Part shown: positions 26,201 through 38,639 of the stretch, in pieces
Layout: the number at the start of each line of letters is the position of its first letter
Position numbering within the stretch: the stretch's first letter is position 1
NCBI GenBank assembly: GCA_964030475.1
Contig: CAXIPT010000008.1
Span: 1,491,634 to 1,555,633 of the forward strand
DNA: 64,000 bases
DNA from: Tethya wilhelma
Taxonomy: Eukaryota > Porifera > Demospongiae > Tethyida > Tethyidae
Direction: 5' to 3'
Notes under the pieces: model-generated
The model's input: the letters and a program-made list of their open reading frames with translations, nothing else
Databases searched by the model: none
What the model was told of the DNA's origin: nothing
Position numbers and translations under genes: made by a program

Positions 26201-27402
26201 TGAACAGGCAAATGCTCTACTCAATGAATTCTCTCACAGACGATCAAAACGAGGTACTGACTGGGATTCAAGCCGATCTATCTACAATCTTGTTGCTCCT
26301 TTATCTACGAGACAATCTGATGTCAGTGTACATCCAAGACACCGAGCGTACATCTGGGGAAAGCGTTTTGGAATTGATCAAGCAAATCTAGAGGTTGCAG
26401 CTGGAGCATTTGGTGGCATTAGTTATGATTGTAACTACATCAAAGCATATGGACGTGCTCAGGCTAAAGGAAACTTACTCAGCCGCAGTCATACATTTGC
26501 TGATGTGATTGTTGATCTTCGAAAAACACCTAGTAACATATATCGTCGTGTCTATGCATATATTAATGGAGACACCCTAGCTGATGTCACTAATTACTAT
26601 TCACTATCCAGTAGACAATGCTACAGATATCAAACAGGGCTTCTGGACCGTCGCTATCGCATCCTTCATGTTCGCTATTCTGTGTTTGTGTATGTTGCAA
26701 CACTTACTTTACATGCTTCAATGCATGGATCACTAAGTGTTGGATTCAATGCTGAACTATGTGGACAGACACGAAACACTGAACTTGCTACATTAGAAGC
26801 TGGGTTTACTCCAACTGTAGGTGCCTCAGTAGAAGGAGGATTGTCAGCAAATTTGTTGGTAAGTACATTCATGCCTTAATAGTTAGGTGAATCTGAGTAC
26901 ATAAAATAAGATTGTTAATAATTATTAAGGGCAGCATGACACAACTCAATAATGAGTCACATGTAAAATGTTAATATTGCAGTCTCTTGCTAGAGGAGGT
27001 ATTACTGCTAGAGCATCTTTTTTCTACCGAATTGAGCCCCGTGGAGAAGCTGAAGCCTGCCGAAGAGACTGTTCATTTCAATATAAAGCATGTGCTGGAA
27101 TATATGACTCCTGGCCAGGGAACACCTTAGAAATTGAGACTTGGTACCAAACCAGAACCATACGATGGTGTGGAGGCTGGGTAAGTAAAAATAAAAATAA
27201 AATAAAAATTAAAAAATCTAACAGCAATTTACGATTAAATGGATGTAATTTTGCCACACAGATAAAGTACCCTTGCATTCGCTGGGGAAGAAGGCGTCGC
27301 TGGGATGCATTCAGCTGGAGTTGGTCCCTTGGAAGCCGAAGTAGACGAGCTCTCTATCAACAATGTTATGGGACAACAAATCCACAATGTCCTCGCAAGT
27401 GA
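23264..27402 (+). CDS. Secreted lipid-transfer-protein-like paralog B, 960 aa
   Basis: Eleven exons with clean borders: 23264-23374, 23469-23577, 23664-23769, 23837-24055, 24188-24558, 24633-24749, 24911-25008, 25226-25315, 25536-26858, 26983-27180, 27262-27402. They total 2883 nt. The signal peptide spans about residues 1-24 (FKVVFLVAALFSAAAGFS). Furin-like sites are RHRRS (about 281-285) and RRSKRG (about 641-646), so three chains are predicted. Residues about 300-600 are helical repeats resembling the vitellogenin-N/MTP superhelix. After the second site come a beta-rich domain with AYIWGKRFGIDQANLEVAAGAFGG and a Cys/Trp/Arg-rich tail. At 960 aa it is near microsomal triglyceride transfer protein in size and far shorter than vitellogenins. 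A role in lipid transport or egg provisioning would follow if the family call holds. It is also possible that this is an unrelated secreted ARM-repeat protein. Confidence 0.65.
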
Positions 27403-28018
27403 GATTAATTCCTTTTCTTCCTGAAGAACAACAATATAGCACTAACATTATTCTAGTTTATCTGAGAGTGCCATAAATACTTATGATGTTTACATGTTTA
27501 TGTATAACTTTTGGTACATGAACAAATCTGCACATTACTGTGAATAGGTTTAATTATTGTGCAGCAATTTTTTTTGTATTATGTATTGTGATTTAATTGC
27601 TGATTGTTGCAAACTATACAGCTAGAATACATGTGGACACTAGAATCATACATTTGTAATATAGAACAGTATTGTATTGTGCATTATGAATTGAATGGGC
27701 AATTGTTATTGTAGCTTGTTATTAACTCTATTGATTTCCTGTGATTGATTTTGTAATATTATGTGATGAGGAAGAAAATTTTGTTGTTAAGAAGTGTTTC
27801 CTCACATGTCAAAAAGCTGCGCGTTAAACATTATTGCACATGCACAGTAACAGTGCCTGCACAGTATACGTACTTCAATTATTAAATATTTACAATATGA
27901 AATTAATGATGTGCTAAAATATCATAATCAAAACACAACTTTCAGTACAAAAATGATTGTCATCAAAACAAACACACTATAATATTATAATACCAACTCT
28001 TGTTTTGTTCACTTTTGT
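27403..28018. other. Convergent intergenic region between paralog B and YARS1
   Basis: AT-rich 3' untranslated and intergenic DNA. I see no gene or repeat of note. Confidence 0.5.
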
Positions 28019-28695
28019 TCACCTAATAGTTGCTGAAGCTAGACTTTTGACAGTAACAGTACCCAGACTGGTCACCAAAGGTGAACTCCTGTAGGTCACT
28101 GTACAGTCACTGATGGTGGTCAGGTCAGGCTGAACATAACAGAGAGATGGTTGTGAAAATAAATAAACTACAATTTCAAACCTCTAACTCTTACTTGTAT
28201 CTGCTCAAAAATTTTCTTCTTTGGGTTGATCTGTTCATCAGGAGCTGCACAACATCATGTTAAATGGATCAAAGACAAAATTTTGATCATTACAGAAAAC
28301 AAAATACGTGTGACTCTTACACAACACAAAATACATTACTTTTATTCTTATTACTACTAAGGCTTGAGCACTGAGACGTTAGCATCAATCCTACAGTACT
28401 GATCCCATTATCACTCACGTCCCACTTTATCCTGCTCATACCCCTCAACAAACACTCGGTCCCCTGGCTTGCAATCAGCAGGTGGCTCCAATACTTCCAC
28501 CTTATCTTCACTGGAGAGTAACAGGACAGCGTTATACTTAGTATTTTCCAAATCATTGTGAAGAACAGTAAGTACGATACAGTAACACACAACTTACAGT
28601 GAAGCAGCAAGTAACATGGCTTCTGACTTTATCCCTACAGTGAACAAAAGACCATACCATTGAATGTAGCCTTAGTTTTATTTGCACACACATAT

Positions 28696-28740
<45 letters not shown>

Positions 28741-30755
28741 AACAAACAAAACCTCAACATACCTCTCATGTTGACTGGCTTCAGGTTACAGAGTACGACC
28801 ACCTTACGGTTTCTGAGTTCCTCCAATGGAATGAACTTAGCTAGACCACTAACAACCGTCCGTGGAGCTACAGAATACAGATCACAAGGAGATTAGCTCT
28901 ACTTCAGCACAGACAACATTGTACTACAACAACTATACCTTCTTCTCCAATGTTTATCTTTTCTACATAGAGTGTGTCAGCATCTGGATGCTAATACAGA
29001 TGAATGAATACACATAACTAGGACAGCATAGAACACAGAGTATGAATTAAAATCACATATAGATATACCTTCTCCGCTGATTCTATATGGCCTACACGAA
29101 TGTCTAATCGTGATATGTCCACTGGTCTATCAGGACCCTTAGCTCCACCTTTGCCAGATGCAGTAGACTTTGTTTCTGGATGTGCACACACACAAGAGGG
29201 ACATAAACCATACTACACACATAGTTACACTTAGCAACAGTCATACTTTCGTCACGAGGATAAGCCAGAGTACGAATTTTCTTGAACTCGGCATCACTTG
29301 CAAATTTCTGCCTAATGGGCTCTAAGAGCTTTTGAAAACCAAATATGTACAGGAGTGTGAATTCATTCCATATTCACACTCTTTAAATGGAGTACCTTGT
29401 TTAATTCAGTAGCCACAGCATTCTTGAGATCCAATGGGTACACCTCTTCTTTGGCGTAAGCCTTTTCAAGCTGATCGTAGCTAGTAAAGGAGACCGTTCC
29501 ACCGAATTTTTCTGCTCTTTGGATCACAAACTCTATACAGTCACATGCAGAGATATATAACGGTGTGAAAAGTACAACTTAAGACTAAAATTGGCATTCA
29601 CAGACCTTCTCCTCCCAGCACTGGGAACAGCACATGTTGAGTGAAAGCAAGCACACCATTTTCTTCCACTTTCCCAGGTTCACAAAATGCCTTTAAAATT
29701 CATTTGGCTTACTGGTTAGTGTCCAAAGATAGATATTTCTCTCAACCATACCTTCTTTATTTTTCTTTTGACATCTTCAGCACTGTCAAGAAGATCAATT
29801 TTTGATTCCTATGTAATCACCAAAGCAAAACATGAACAATTAAGAAGCATAATATTATCATAGTAAGTAAATGGGCCATTAATTCCGATAGCAAGTAAAT
29901 TACAAGTATTTCTATTCAGTGCACAACATCAGGAGGGTGTACCTTCCAGAAATAAGGCAACATTCATCAATTTTACTGATAAAGGGAAAAATGCTTACCG
30001 GCTCTGATGAACTCATCTTGCCACCAGTCAATCCAGGAACTACATAAAGTGTTACTCTTAAATAAGTCATATTATTTTCCATCTCTTCCACCTACCCATG
30101 GGGTTCATGAGATGAATTCTCTTCTTGTATCCCATCATTGGAAGATACTGAAACATATTTGAAGAGTCATCAGTGCTTGTGTTTCAAAGTACAGCAAAAG
30201 TTCATACCTTTTCAGCAAAGGTAAAGATCTTTCTTTGATCAACTCCACCAAATTGGGCATCAACCTTCAAATATTCTTCATCCAATGCCTATCATTTGTA
30301 TAATCACAGAGTCAAGGGATATGTACACAATCCTCGACTTCACCTAGAAAATTTTCAGTGATCTACTAGAACAATGAACCTTTAAGTTCCATGAAAATAG
30401 CTACCTCAGGCTAAAATAGAGGAAGACTACCTGTGCCGTGACCCTTTGTAAATATGACATAACGTATCCACGTGCATGGTCTATATAAAATTGATTTGAT
30501 TCAATGAAGTATGAGCCCCTAACTTTAAACAAATACTACTTATACTGATGCTCAAGAAGGCCAGAAGTCTTCCTATGGCTGTTACCTACAAGACACTGCA
30601 TTTTACTGCTGTTTGAACTGCTTGCCTCAGGCACTTAGAGAACTTCCATGGAGGTCTCTATTGAGCTGACACTAATAAAGTGAAATTGAGGGCTCTCAGG
30701 CTAACAAAATGTCTCAAATTAGGTCATTAAAGATCAACCATGTCTTCTGGGCTCA

Positions 30756-30787
<32 letters not shown>

Positions 30788-32203
30788 CCCCACCTGGAGT
30801 CCAGGGTATAGAAGTCCACTCAAGAGAGGACTCTTGACTTGTTTCACTACCTCTGCTCCTGCCTTCTTAGCATCATGCTGTATACAGGAATGTTAACATA
30901 CAAAATAAATTGAGAGGAAAGAAGTTTATATACAGACAACAATCACAACTTACCTCAGTAACAATAGAAGTCATTCTGTATACATCTAATGTGTATTCCC
31001 TAACAGAAGCCAAATTGATACGGGGAAGCATAAGCCACAAAAAGTTATGTGTGGAATGAACCTATTACCTACATACCTGCTGAGTTCGTAGTCAGTCCCC
31101 CGAACAAACTTCAACCTGTCCAAAGGAACACCAATGGACTCCAACATTGCCTGTAGCAACACATACAGAGTAACATAAACAACATGCCATCTCATCTCAC
31201 AACGTTAGGCAGAGATTCATCTGTACCTTGATGACACATTCATAGTACTTGGTCCTGTATTCCAACAGTTCCCAAGGAGCTTTTTGGTTGTCCAAGTAGC
31301 CATGAAGATCAGCAAGGAGCACAATGACCTAATGACAGTGAGATCTAACATGAAACTCCACTAGAGATAGTCTCACACAACAAACCTAGCCCCTCACAAT
31401 TGCTATGCCCACTATGCTCAAGGTGGATTGTAAACTATATGTGCAACCATCAGCAAAATGATTCAAGAGTGTGGGTTACTAGATTTACAAAAGAAAAATG
31501 AAAAACAGACCTTTGAGAGACTCCTAGCAAAGTGTAGTCCAATCTGTATTTGATGGCAAATCAATATCTATGTACCTTGAAAGTTTTAGGTAACCTGAAC
31601 ATAGCGGTTTACTACATTCTATAAGAATTCTAATAAGTCTGATTCGCCTCGTCAGATTTCTGGCAGTGATACGAGATGAGGTATAAGCATGAAAACAGAC
31701 TCTGTTCTTATGGAGGGCATGGACGGAGCAAATGTGAAGGGTGGCTTTGTGAGAGTAATGAGACATCTGCTCATCTATATAGACCTATACCTCACAACCA
31801 GCTCTCAGGAAATCAGCTATCTTGGTGACTCCCACGTAGTAGGCAACATGAGGTTTGCCTGTTGTAGCTGTTCCCCAGTAGAGAGAGACTGTCTTTCCTT
31901 CCTTCAACATCACTTCCAGCCGGTCTTCTCCAAGTACTTCCTACACAAAGAAATTCAGAGCCATTGAAAAAAAGTATTATGATATGTCCATATCAGGTCA
32001 GACTAAGAGCATTTTGTTCAGCCATAGATACCTATACATCTATATATCAAACTATATAGAGTTTAGACACCTTTATTCATAATTTTTGTGGTAAATTTAG
32101 TTACCTCTAGGTTTCTTGTGATGAAGTACTTCTTTCTCTCAGCTGAAAGGGTGGAGGGATCAACACTAAATGAAGCTCTGCCTTTTGGTACTTGCTCGGC
32201 CAT
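28019..32203 (-). CDS. YARS1: Cytoplasmic tyrosyl-tRNA synthetase with EMAP-II domain
   Basis: About 18 short exons on the minus strand from ATG at 32203 to TGA at 28019. The product charges tRNA-Tyr in the cytosol. The N-terminal catalytic domain has [15 protein letters not shown] (HIGH-type signature), [34 protein letters not shown] and a KMSSS loop (KMSKS-type, exon near 30007-30042). A Lys/Gly-rich linker leads to RLDIRVG...[40 protein letters not shown] and the end of an EMAP-II/Arc1p-type tRNA-binding domain (29130-28019), which is the architecture of animal cytoplasmic TyrRS. CA and CT microsatellites occupy introns at 28685 and 30758. It diverges from AGPAT across a short promoter. 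Confidence 0.95.
28681..28750. repeat. (CA)n microsatellite in a YARS1 intron
   Basis: CA dinucleotide run with a CAAA tail, next to the donor of the preceding exon. Confidence 0.9.
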
Positions 32204-32437
32204 GATTACACAGCGTTATCACTAGCGATAGACAGAAGACACCTTTGTTATTCACCAAATTATACCACAATGTGACCACGTGGACAAGGGAGGAGCCCAC
32301 AGCTCAACAAATACCATTAGGTAACTGCGCATGCTCAGTACCAACATTTGTGCTGAATCAGCAAAATTAGAAAGGTCAGGTGAGGCGCCAGGTGAGGTGA
32401 CTTGAGAGAGAATCAGATCAAGAGGACAAGAGCCATC
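32204..32437. promoter_or_regulatory. Divergent promoter of YARS1 and AGPAT
   Basis: 234 bp separate the two start codons and must hold both 5' untranslated regions. CCACGTGG occurs near 32277. No TATA box is evident. Confidence 0.5.
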
Positions 32438-33303
32438 ATGGAAGGAATTGCTGGAACCATAATACGGTGGATCAAGAAAAGAAAAGTCACCGTTCTACTT
32501 TTTGTATTTAGCTTCATAGTTAGTGGACTCATCATAAACGTTCTACAGCTTTTCTCTTCTCCTCTCTATCTTATTAACAAATCGTGGTTTAGACACATCA
32601 ACACAAGGCTGGTCTACTTTCATTGGTGCAGTAAGTTACCAATTATCTAAGATCGTATATACATTAATGTTTAGAATGCTGTATAATTTTCGTGACTGAT
32701 GCTAAATACTTTTGTGGTTGAAGATGTCTGTCTGAGAAGTTGTATAAAAATGTATCGAAAGCAAATGATACTGTTTTGATTGATGATAAACATTCAAAGC
32801 AACGGAATCTGTTTGAGTAGTTTGATCACTTCAACAAATTAGATTTTGACATAATTTCCACTTTCACTTAGCCTTTCCTATTAACCTCATGGCTCAAGTG
32901 AAACTCTTGAGTCATTCAATTGTGTCATTTTTTTTCTTCTCATTTCTATTCATTCATTCATTCAGTATTACCTTGGGCCCTTGAGAGCTGGGCAGAGTAT
33001 GATATCAAGATATATGCTAAGGAAGGTGACCTTGAAACGTACGGCAACACAGAGCATGCCCTGGTGGTGCTCAACCATCGTGGAGATCTGGACTGGATGA
33101 TAGGATGGGTGCTCATTGAGAGAATGGGAATGCTTGGGGTGAGTCACTATGTGTGGGTCTTGTAGAACTACCTGGAGTAACTCATGGGACCATTTTACAC
33201 CAGTACAGGCACAACTCACTCACTCTAAGAGACATTTTTTACTTGTTTATTTAGTGTAATTATTATCACACCACCACCAAGAGGTGCAAAGGGGGAAGGG
33301 GAA

Positions 33304-33351
<48 letters not shown>

Positions 33352-35443
33352 CAATCAAGTATCACAATAGAAAGAGAGACAAGCTGAGTAAGTTTCAGAC
33401 TTTGATTCAGACTTGCTGTGTAATCGGGTTCTATGAGTAATTGGAGCCCAGAACACATATCATCCTAAGATTTGATCTCGAAACCTGGTACACCATCTCT
33501 GTGCTGGAAATTGAGACTTAGCATTTAGAGTTACTTCAGGAAAAAACATCCTTTTTTCACCATCATTTGCAAGACCCTAAGTGTGTCTTGTAAACCAGAT
33601 AAAAGATTTTCGAACAGACCAAACTTTGCATTTCACAAACTTACTCTTGAGCTAAAACTTACAAGTGCTTGTATGATAAAGTTTCTCCGGTAATCTACCT
33701 AGTTAGCAAATGATGGATTGAAGCCTGTTCCAGCTGCTGACTTCAGCACAACACATGCATCTCACAAAAATATCTCCAACACTATAGCTGGAACCCCCTC
33801 TACATGTGGACTTAACTACTTTCTATGGTTGTTTGTAATTTTGTGTAAACTTTCACCAATACTGGCAATACATGTGGCTAGTACACCATATTCCTTCACT
33901 GTGAGTTTTCAAAACTGTGCTGCTCTATACAATTACACTTATCTCTGGTAGTAATATACAGCACCTATAGCCTCATTCCTGGAAGGGGAGAGTCTGGAAA
34001 CAAACTAGTCTTTCAGTTGTAACTTGGCTTTAGCCCATTATCGGTTATTACATCAACCTATCCCTTTCATTAGCCTTACATTATTAAGATTACAATCTGA
34101 TCCAAAGCTGGTGTAAAGTGAAAGATTTTAGCCTGATCCATTATCATAGTGTGACAGCACTGCTAAGACTAGGAGTTAGCACAATAATTGTGTTTGGTAA
34201 ATATCATCACTTGTTCATGTACACTGATGACCATTACCAACTTCTTATGCTGAGCATGTCAGCCACTAGTAAAATATGGAGTCTTGTATGCCATGCATGC
34301 ACAGTGTGCACATGGTGTCTATGTACACAATCAGTGTTTCATTGTTTGTTTGTTTGTTTGTTTTGTAATTTGTGATGTAGGGTACCAAAGCCATCATGAA
34401 AGATGTGGCCAAGTATCTCCCAGGAATTGGTTGGACATTCCTTTTCATGGAGTATCCATTCCTCAGTCGAAACTGGAAGGAAGATGAGAAGAAACTGTCA
34501 GCTGCTTGTCACAACCTCTCAGACTATCCTGTCAACATGCTGGTGAGTTGAGCAGAGAATGTTATGATATGTGTGTTGTGTTTGTGTGTGTTGATAGTTT
34601 TGGTTTCATTTCTATGGATTGGACTCCTAGTGTTCTGTATCTGTAGGGGAAGGTTAGTGCCTCACTTGGGATAACATTTACTCACTATGTGCTCAGAAGG
34701 CATTTGTTTGCTCCATTGGAACATCCAGAACAACTTTACTGTTGTCAAAATTACCATACTAGTTTACATTTACTAAGATTGTCTACAAAATCTGTAGTTA
34801 CTGAAGAATTGTAGAATTTGCAGCTTATTTGTACACCCAATGCTAGGTGGCCATGCCCACTAGTGTCATTGGTCTTCACTCATACAGTAGACAGGGCTAA
34901 CACTTCTACTGAAAACCAGTAACATATTGTCAGATACTGTATAGTTGGAAATTTTCATATGGTGGAAATTTACATGTTTTTCATATGCCATTCGAATATA
35001 CAAAAATTAAACTGTGAAATTTAACTTCCACATTATGTGCAACATGAGCACGTGCCATGTATACAAAATTTAAACTACAAAAATTTTTACTGGCGTGTTT
35101 TACCGATTTATACAAAATTTTGCACCAACGAAAATTTATGGTCTATGAATACTATTCAACATGAAATAGAATATAGTAATTATGAATGAAAAATTGACAT
35201 CACACACACCACAGCTGTGCTTGTTTGCAGAAGGAACTCGATTCACTGAAGAGAAACATAAAGTGAGCATGAAATTTGCTGAGTCAAGAGGTCTTCCTGT
35301 CTTGAAACATCACTTGTTTCCACGAACAAAAGGGTTCTGTTTCATTCTCAACCACATGAGAGACACCAGTGAGTAGAAACATGAATGTGGAGGGTTGTTG
35401 TGTTTTGATTGGGTTGTTTTAGACTCTCGGTGTGCACCTAGGN

Positions 35444-35475
<32 letters not shown>

Positions 35476-37056
35476 TTGTTCCAATTATACGTCAAGAACA
35501 GCAGCTCCAGTCGTCAAAATTAGCATACCAAGGTTAAATAATTGAGACTTCTACAAGAATTGCACGTAAAAAAAACCTGTGGTTACTGAGATCTGAGGCT
35601 TTTCAGTGTCGCTGAGCATTGTATAAGCTTCAAGGGCACACCTGCTAATCATGCCCATTTTGTTAGTATGCATTATTTAAAATTGATTGAAAGATGAGCA
35701 GTTCCACTTGACAGAAGGACAGCTGACTCACCCTCTAGGTAAACTTTAGCACTGAATCTTATGCATGCCAAGTTTTTTGACAGCTGGTTTAGTCACAGAA
35801 CTGCTAGTTCAGTACCTCCTGCTTCCATGCAGAGACTTTTTAGGGTCCAGTGTCATAGTAACCTGCCAACTAGTAGTGCTGGTACTTTGAACAAGTATTT
35901 CTGTACAATTAATGTAGATATGCAGAATATTCATAGTCCTTAATAAATATTGACAGTGTCATGCATGTGTAACCATACAATTTGTATTGGTACATCCCAT
36001 GCACCAAGGATTGAGAACTTCAAGTAAATTTGTAGTGTTTATTATTATTTAATTATATGGAGTGCAGTATACGTAATTTAATAATAATTTAGTAATTTAG
36101 TATTAAAGGGAACTAAAATGTTCTATGTAGGTGGATCCATTGTGTATGTGAAAGTTATAGTCCATGAAATGATTCGGTAATTATTATGATGAAACCACTT
36201 CGCAGACAATTGATATAATTTCCCACCTAGCATTCTTGTGGAGGCATGAATAACTACTATGTTCAAGTAGTAAGAATTTCAAAAAAAAAAAATAAGCAGT
36301 GTAGGAATGGGCAGTTCTGTAAAAAGTATTGCAACAAAGAATGGTATCAATTTCGGCACATGACTACTTCATTTTTTGTGCCCAAATCTTGGCTGGTAAT
36401 CTAATTCTGCCTGCTGTACTTTATTCCACTTTTTAGCCGAGTGATAAGATTAGCAGGAATTTGAACTATTAGTGTGATAAATGCAGCTATTTCAGTACAG
36501 ATCATTCTTTGAACCATTTACAACAAATTTATATAGCTACGTATGATGGATCAAAAATGAAAATGAAGTAGTCATGTGCCGAAATTGAGACGATTCTTTG
36601 TTCCAATACTTTTTATAGCACTGCCCATTCCTACACTGCTTATTTTTTGAAATTTTTACTACTTGTACTTATATGAGTAATCTTTAGCCTCGTTCCCAGG
36701 CCTTCCTTGATGCATACTTTTGTAAGTTACAAAGTAAGCCCTTGGTACGAGGCTAAGTAATCTTTGTGTATGTATGAGAATAACCTACCCTGACTCTCAA
36801 TCAAATTTGTCATGATTTTCTATTAATTTTGATAATGAAATAATTATTATGCCACTTTCTCTCCTGCAATCAATCAGTTCCGGCCATTTACGATGTTACT
36901 ATCTGCTATCGAGGCAAAAAAGAACCTTCAATACTGGATGTGGTGAATGCTGAACCAAGTCAGGCTGACATAATGGTACGAAGATTTGCTGTCTCTGATA
37001 TTCCTAAGGATGAGGAAGGTATGGCTGACTGGCTCATCAAGCTTTACCAGTCTAAG
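32438..37056 (+). CDS. Lysophosphatidic acid acyltransferase (AGPAT3/4/5 type), 3' incomplete
   Basis: Six phase-consistent exons: 32438-32630, 32966-33138, 34381-34542, 35215-35368, 36878-37056, with the second exon's donor at 33139. They encode 287 residues. The enzyme adds a second acyl chain to lysophosphatidate at the ER. An N-terminal membrane segment ([21 protein letters not shown]) is followed by the catalytic NHRGDLDW motif (HX4D), then [16 protein letters not shown], the substrate motif FAEGTRFT, and [15 protein letters not shown]. These are the hallmarks of the AGPAT3/4 branch. Those proteins are about 375 aa, so the C-terminal 80-90 residues with the last membrane segments are missing here. 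The sequence reaches a single-N join at 37213 just after exon donor 37057, so the final exon is probably lost in the assembly. Confidence 0.88.
33304..33350. repeat. (CA)n microsatellite in an AGPAT intron
   Basis: Pure CA dinucleotide run. Confidence 0.95.
36267..36664. mobile_element. Foldback MITE in an AGPAT intron
   Basis: About 130-bp arms are near-complementary. The left has GTAGGAATGGGCAG and CAATTTCGGCACATGACTAC. The right has GTAGTCATGTGCCGAAATTG and CTGCCCATTCCTAC. The termini are GTAGTAA..AATTTC and GAAATTTTTACTAC. The same element recurs at 59082-59454, with one arm at 15318-15384. No coding capacity. Confidence 0.85.
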
Positions 37057-38639
37057 GTAAGCTAGCACTAAATAAGGTATACCGTATGGCAGGTATTTTT
37101 CAGGGAGGTGGTGGGGAGGATTTTGTAGTCTTTGAAAATTTCACTTATTTGTTTAAAAGATTTCATGGTCACGTTATGGAGCATGCAGGTTAACATGGGT
37201 AAATATTTTGTGNAAAGAAGACTAGATGAATGTTATAACATTTGGTACATGGACTGTTTTAAATGCATACATTGTATGATAAATATTTATGAGCTCTAGT
37301 ATGTTAGTATTCTCTTTTTCTTTCCTTTTTTTTTTTTTTGTGGTTCAGCTTCCCTTAATAATTTCCCTGTGTCAGTTGTAACATTGTATGTATTGAGTAT
37401 TAGGACTGGTGATTTTAAGTGGCATAGCTACACACCTGACATTAAGAGTTAAAGACGTGACAAAAACTGAATTTGTACAGCTGCTACCAGGTCCATGGGG
37501 AAGGCTAGTCTCGTGGGCCAGACGTCCGAGAGGGGGGAAAAGACTAGGGGAAGGCTGGCGTCTTCACAGGCCTGAACGAGGCAATAGGGAAGGCCTAGTA
37601 GAGGCTACCATTATTTAATATGCGTACGATTGTACAACGCACCATAGCGCACTGACCCGCGCTGGGGGTATGGCTGTACAGTATTTATGTCAATTTATGA
37701 GTATGTATGATACACACATTTACATAAATTATGAAAAAAAAGAAAGAAAAAACAAATCGCATGTTCAGAGAGGATGTATAAGGGACCGGGAGACGACCTC
37801 TGTGAGCAGGGTTTAGTGCCTCGGAATTAAGAACGAGCACCCCCTAGCGCAAAGACCATTGATAATTGGATTTATTAATAAGTATTCAAGCCTTTAGCAA
37901 TCTCTATTTCTTACTTGTTACTTTGAAGCTATTTCTAAGCTCATTCATGTCTTAGCTCTTAATACTCAACAGCAATTGCGCAAGCCAAGGTCACGATATC
38001 CCCATTACCCAAAAGTGGGCGTGTTACCCTTACTTAGGGTGTCTAACGTGAAATTTCAAGAGTGGCAAATTGAAGTCATTGCTAGTTATTTGTGTAGAAC
38101 TACTCTAGATCAACTGAAAAAATATATCTGGTTTGATGCAATCACGCATTGTTTTCCTTTGCGAGGCATTTTACTAAAAACACAAATTCGCAAATAATGG
38201 TCACGTGACCAAAATGCCATACTAGATTCACTACAATAGCAAATTTGGTGAGGCTTGGCTGTAAGCAATGTTCTAGGACTATCTTTTTATGAGTGTTTGT
38301 AAGATTCTTACTGCTTGTGACAAATGCGGCAATAGCACGCGGTTTACGTGCATGCGTACGTACGCGTACTAAATTTTGGTCACGTGACCATTATTTTGCG
38401 AATTTGTGTTTTATTGAAACGCCTCGCGAAGGAAAACAATGCATGATTACATCAAACCATATATTTTTTTTTCAGTTGACCTATAGTAGGTTTACACAAA
38501 TAACTAGCAATGACTTCAATTTGCTACTCTTGAAATTCGACGTTGGACACCCTACCTTACTCTAATCCTGGCTACGCCCCTGTGATAATACGCAGAATTT
38601 TTTTTAGACATCAAGAAGCAGGTTAGCATCCTCACGACA
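37057..38639. other. Intergenic region with N join and a foldback element
   Basis: The N at 37213 separates the AGPAT contig from the next. About 37480-37600 is GC-rich and hairpin-prone. I found no credible final AGPAT exon on either side of the N. Confidence 0.5.
38016..38580. mobile_element. Long inverted-repeat (foldback) element
   Basis: Arms of about 190 bp (38016-38210 and 38378-38580) are imperfect inverted complements. Both are capped inward by the palindrome GGTCACGTGACC (38199-38210 and 38378-38389). The outer ends are GGGCGTG.. and its counterpart ..TACGCCCC. The 167-bp spacer is unique. It lies 60 bp upstream of the sulfite oxidase start, so it may overlap that gene's promoter. 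Confidence 0.75.
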
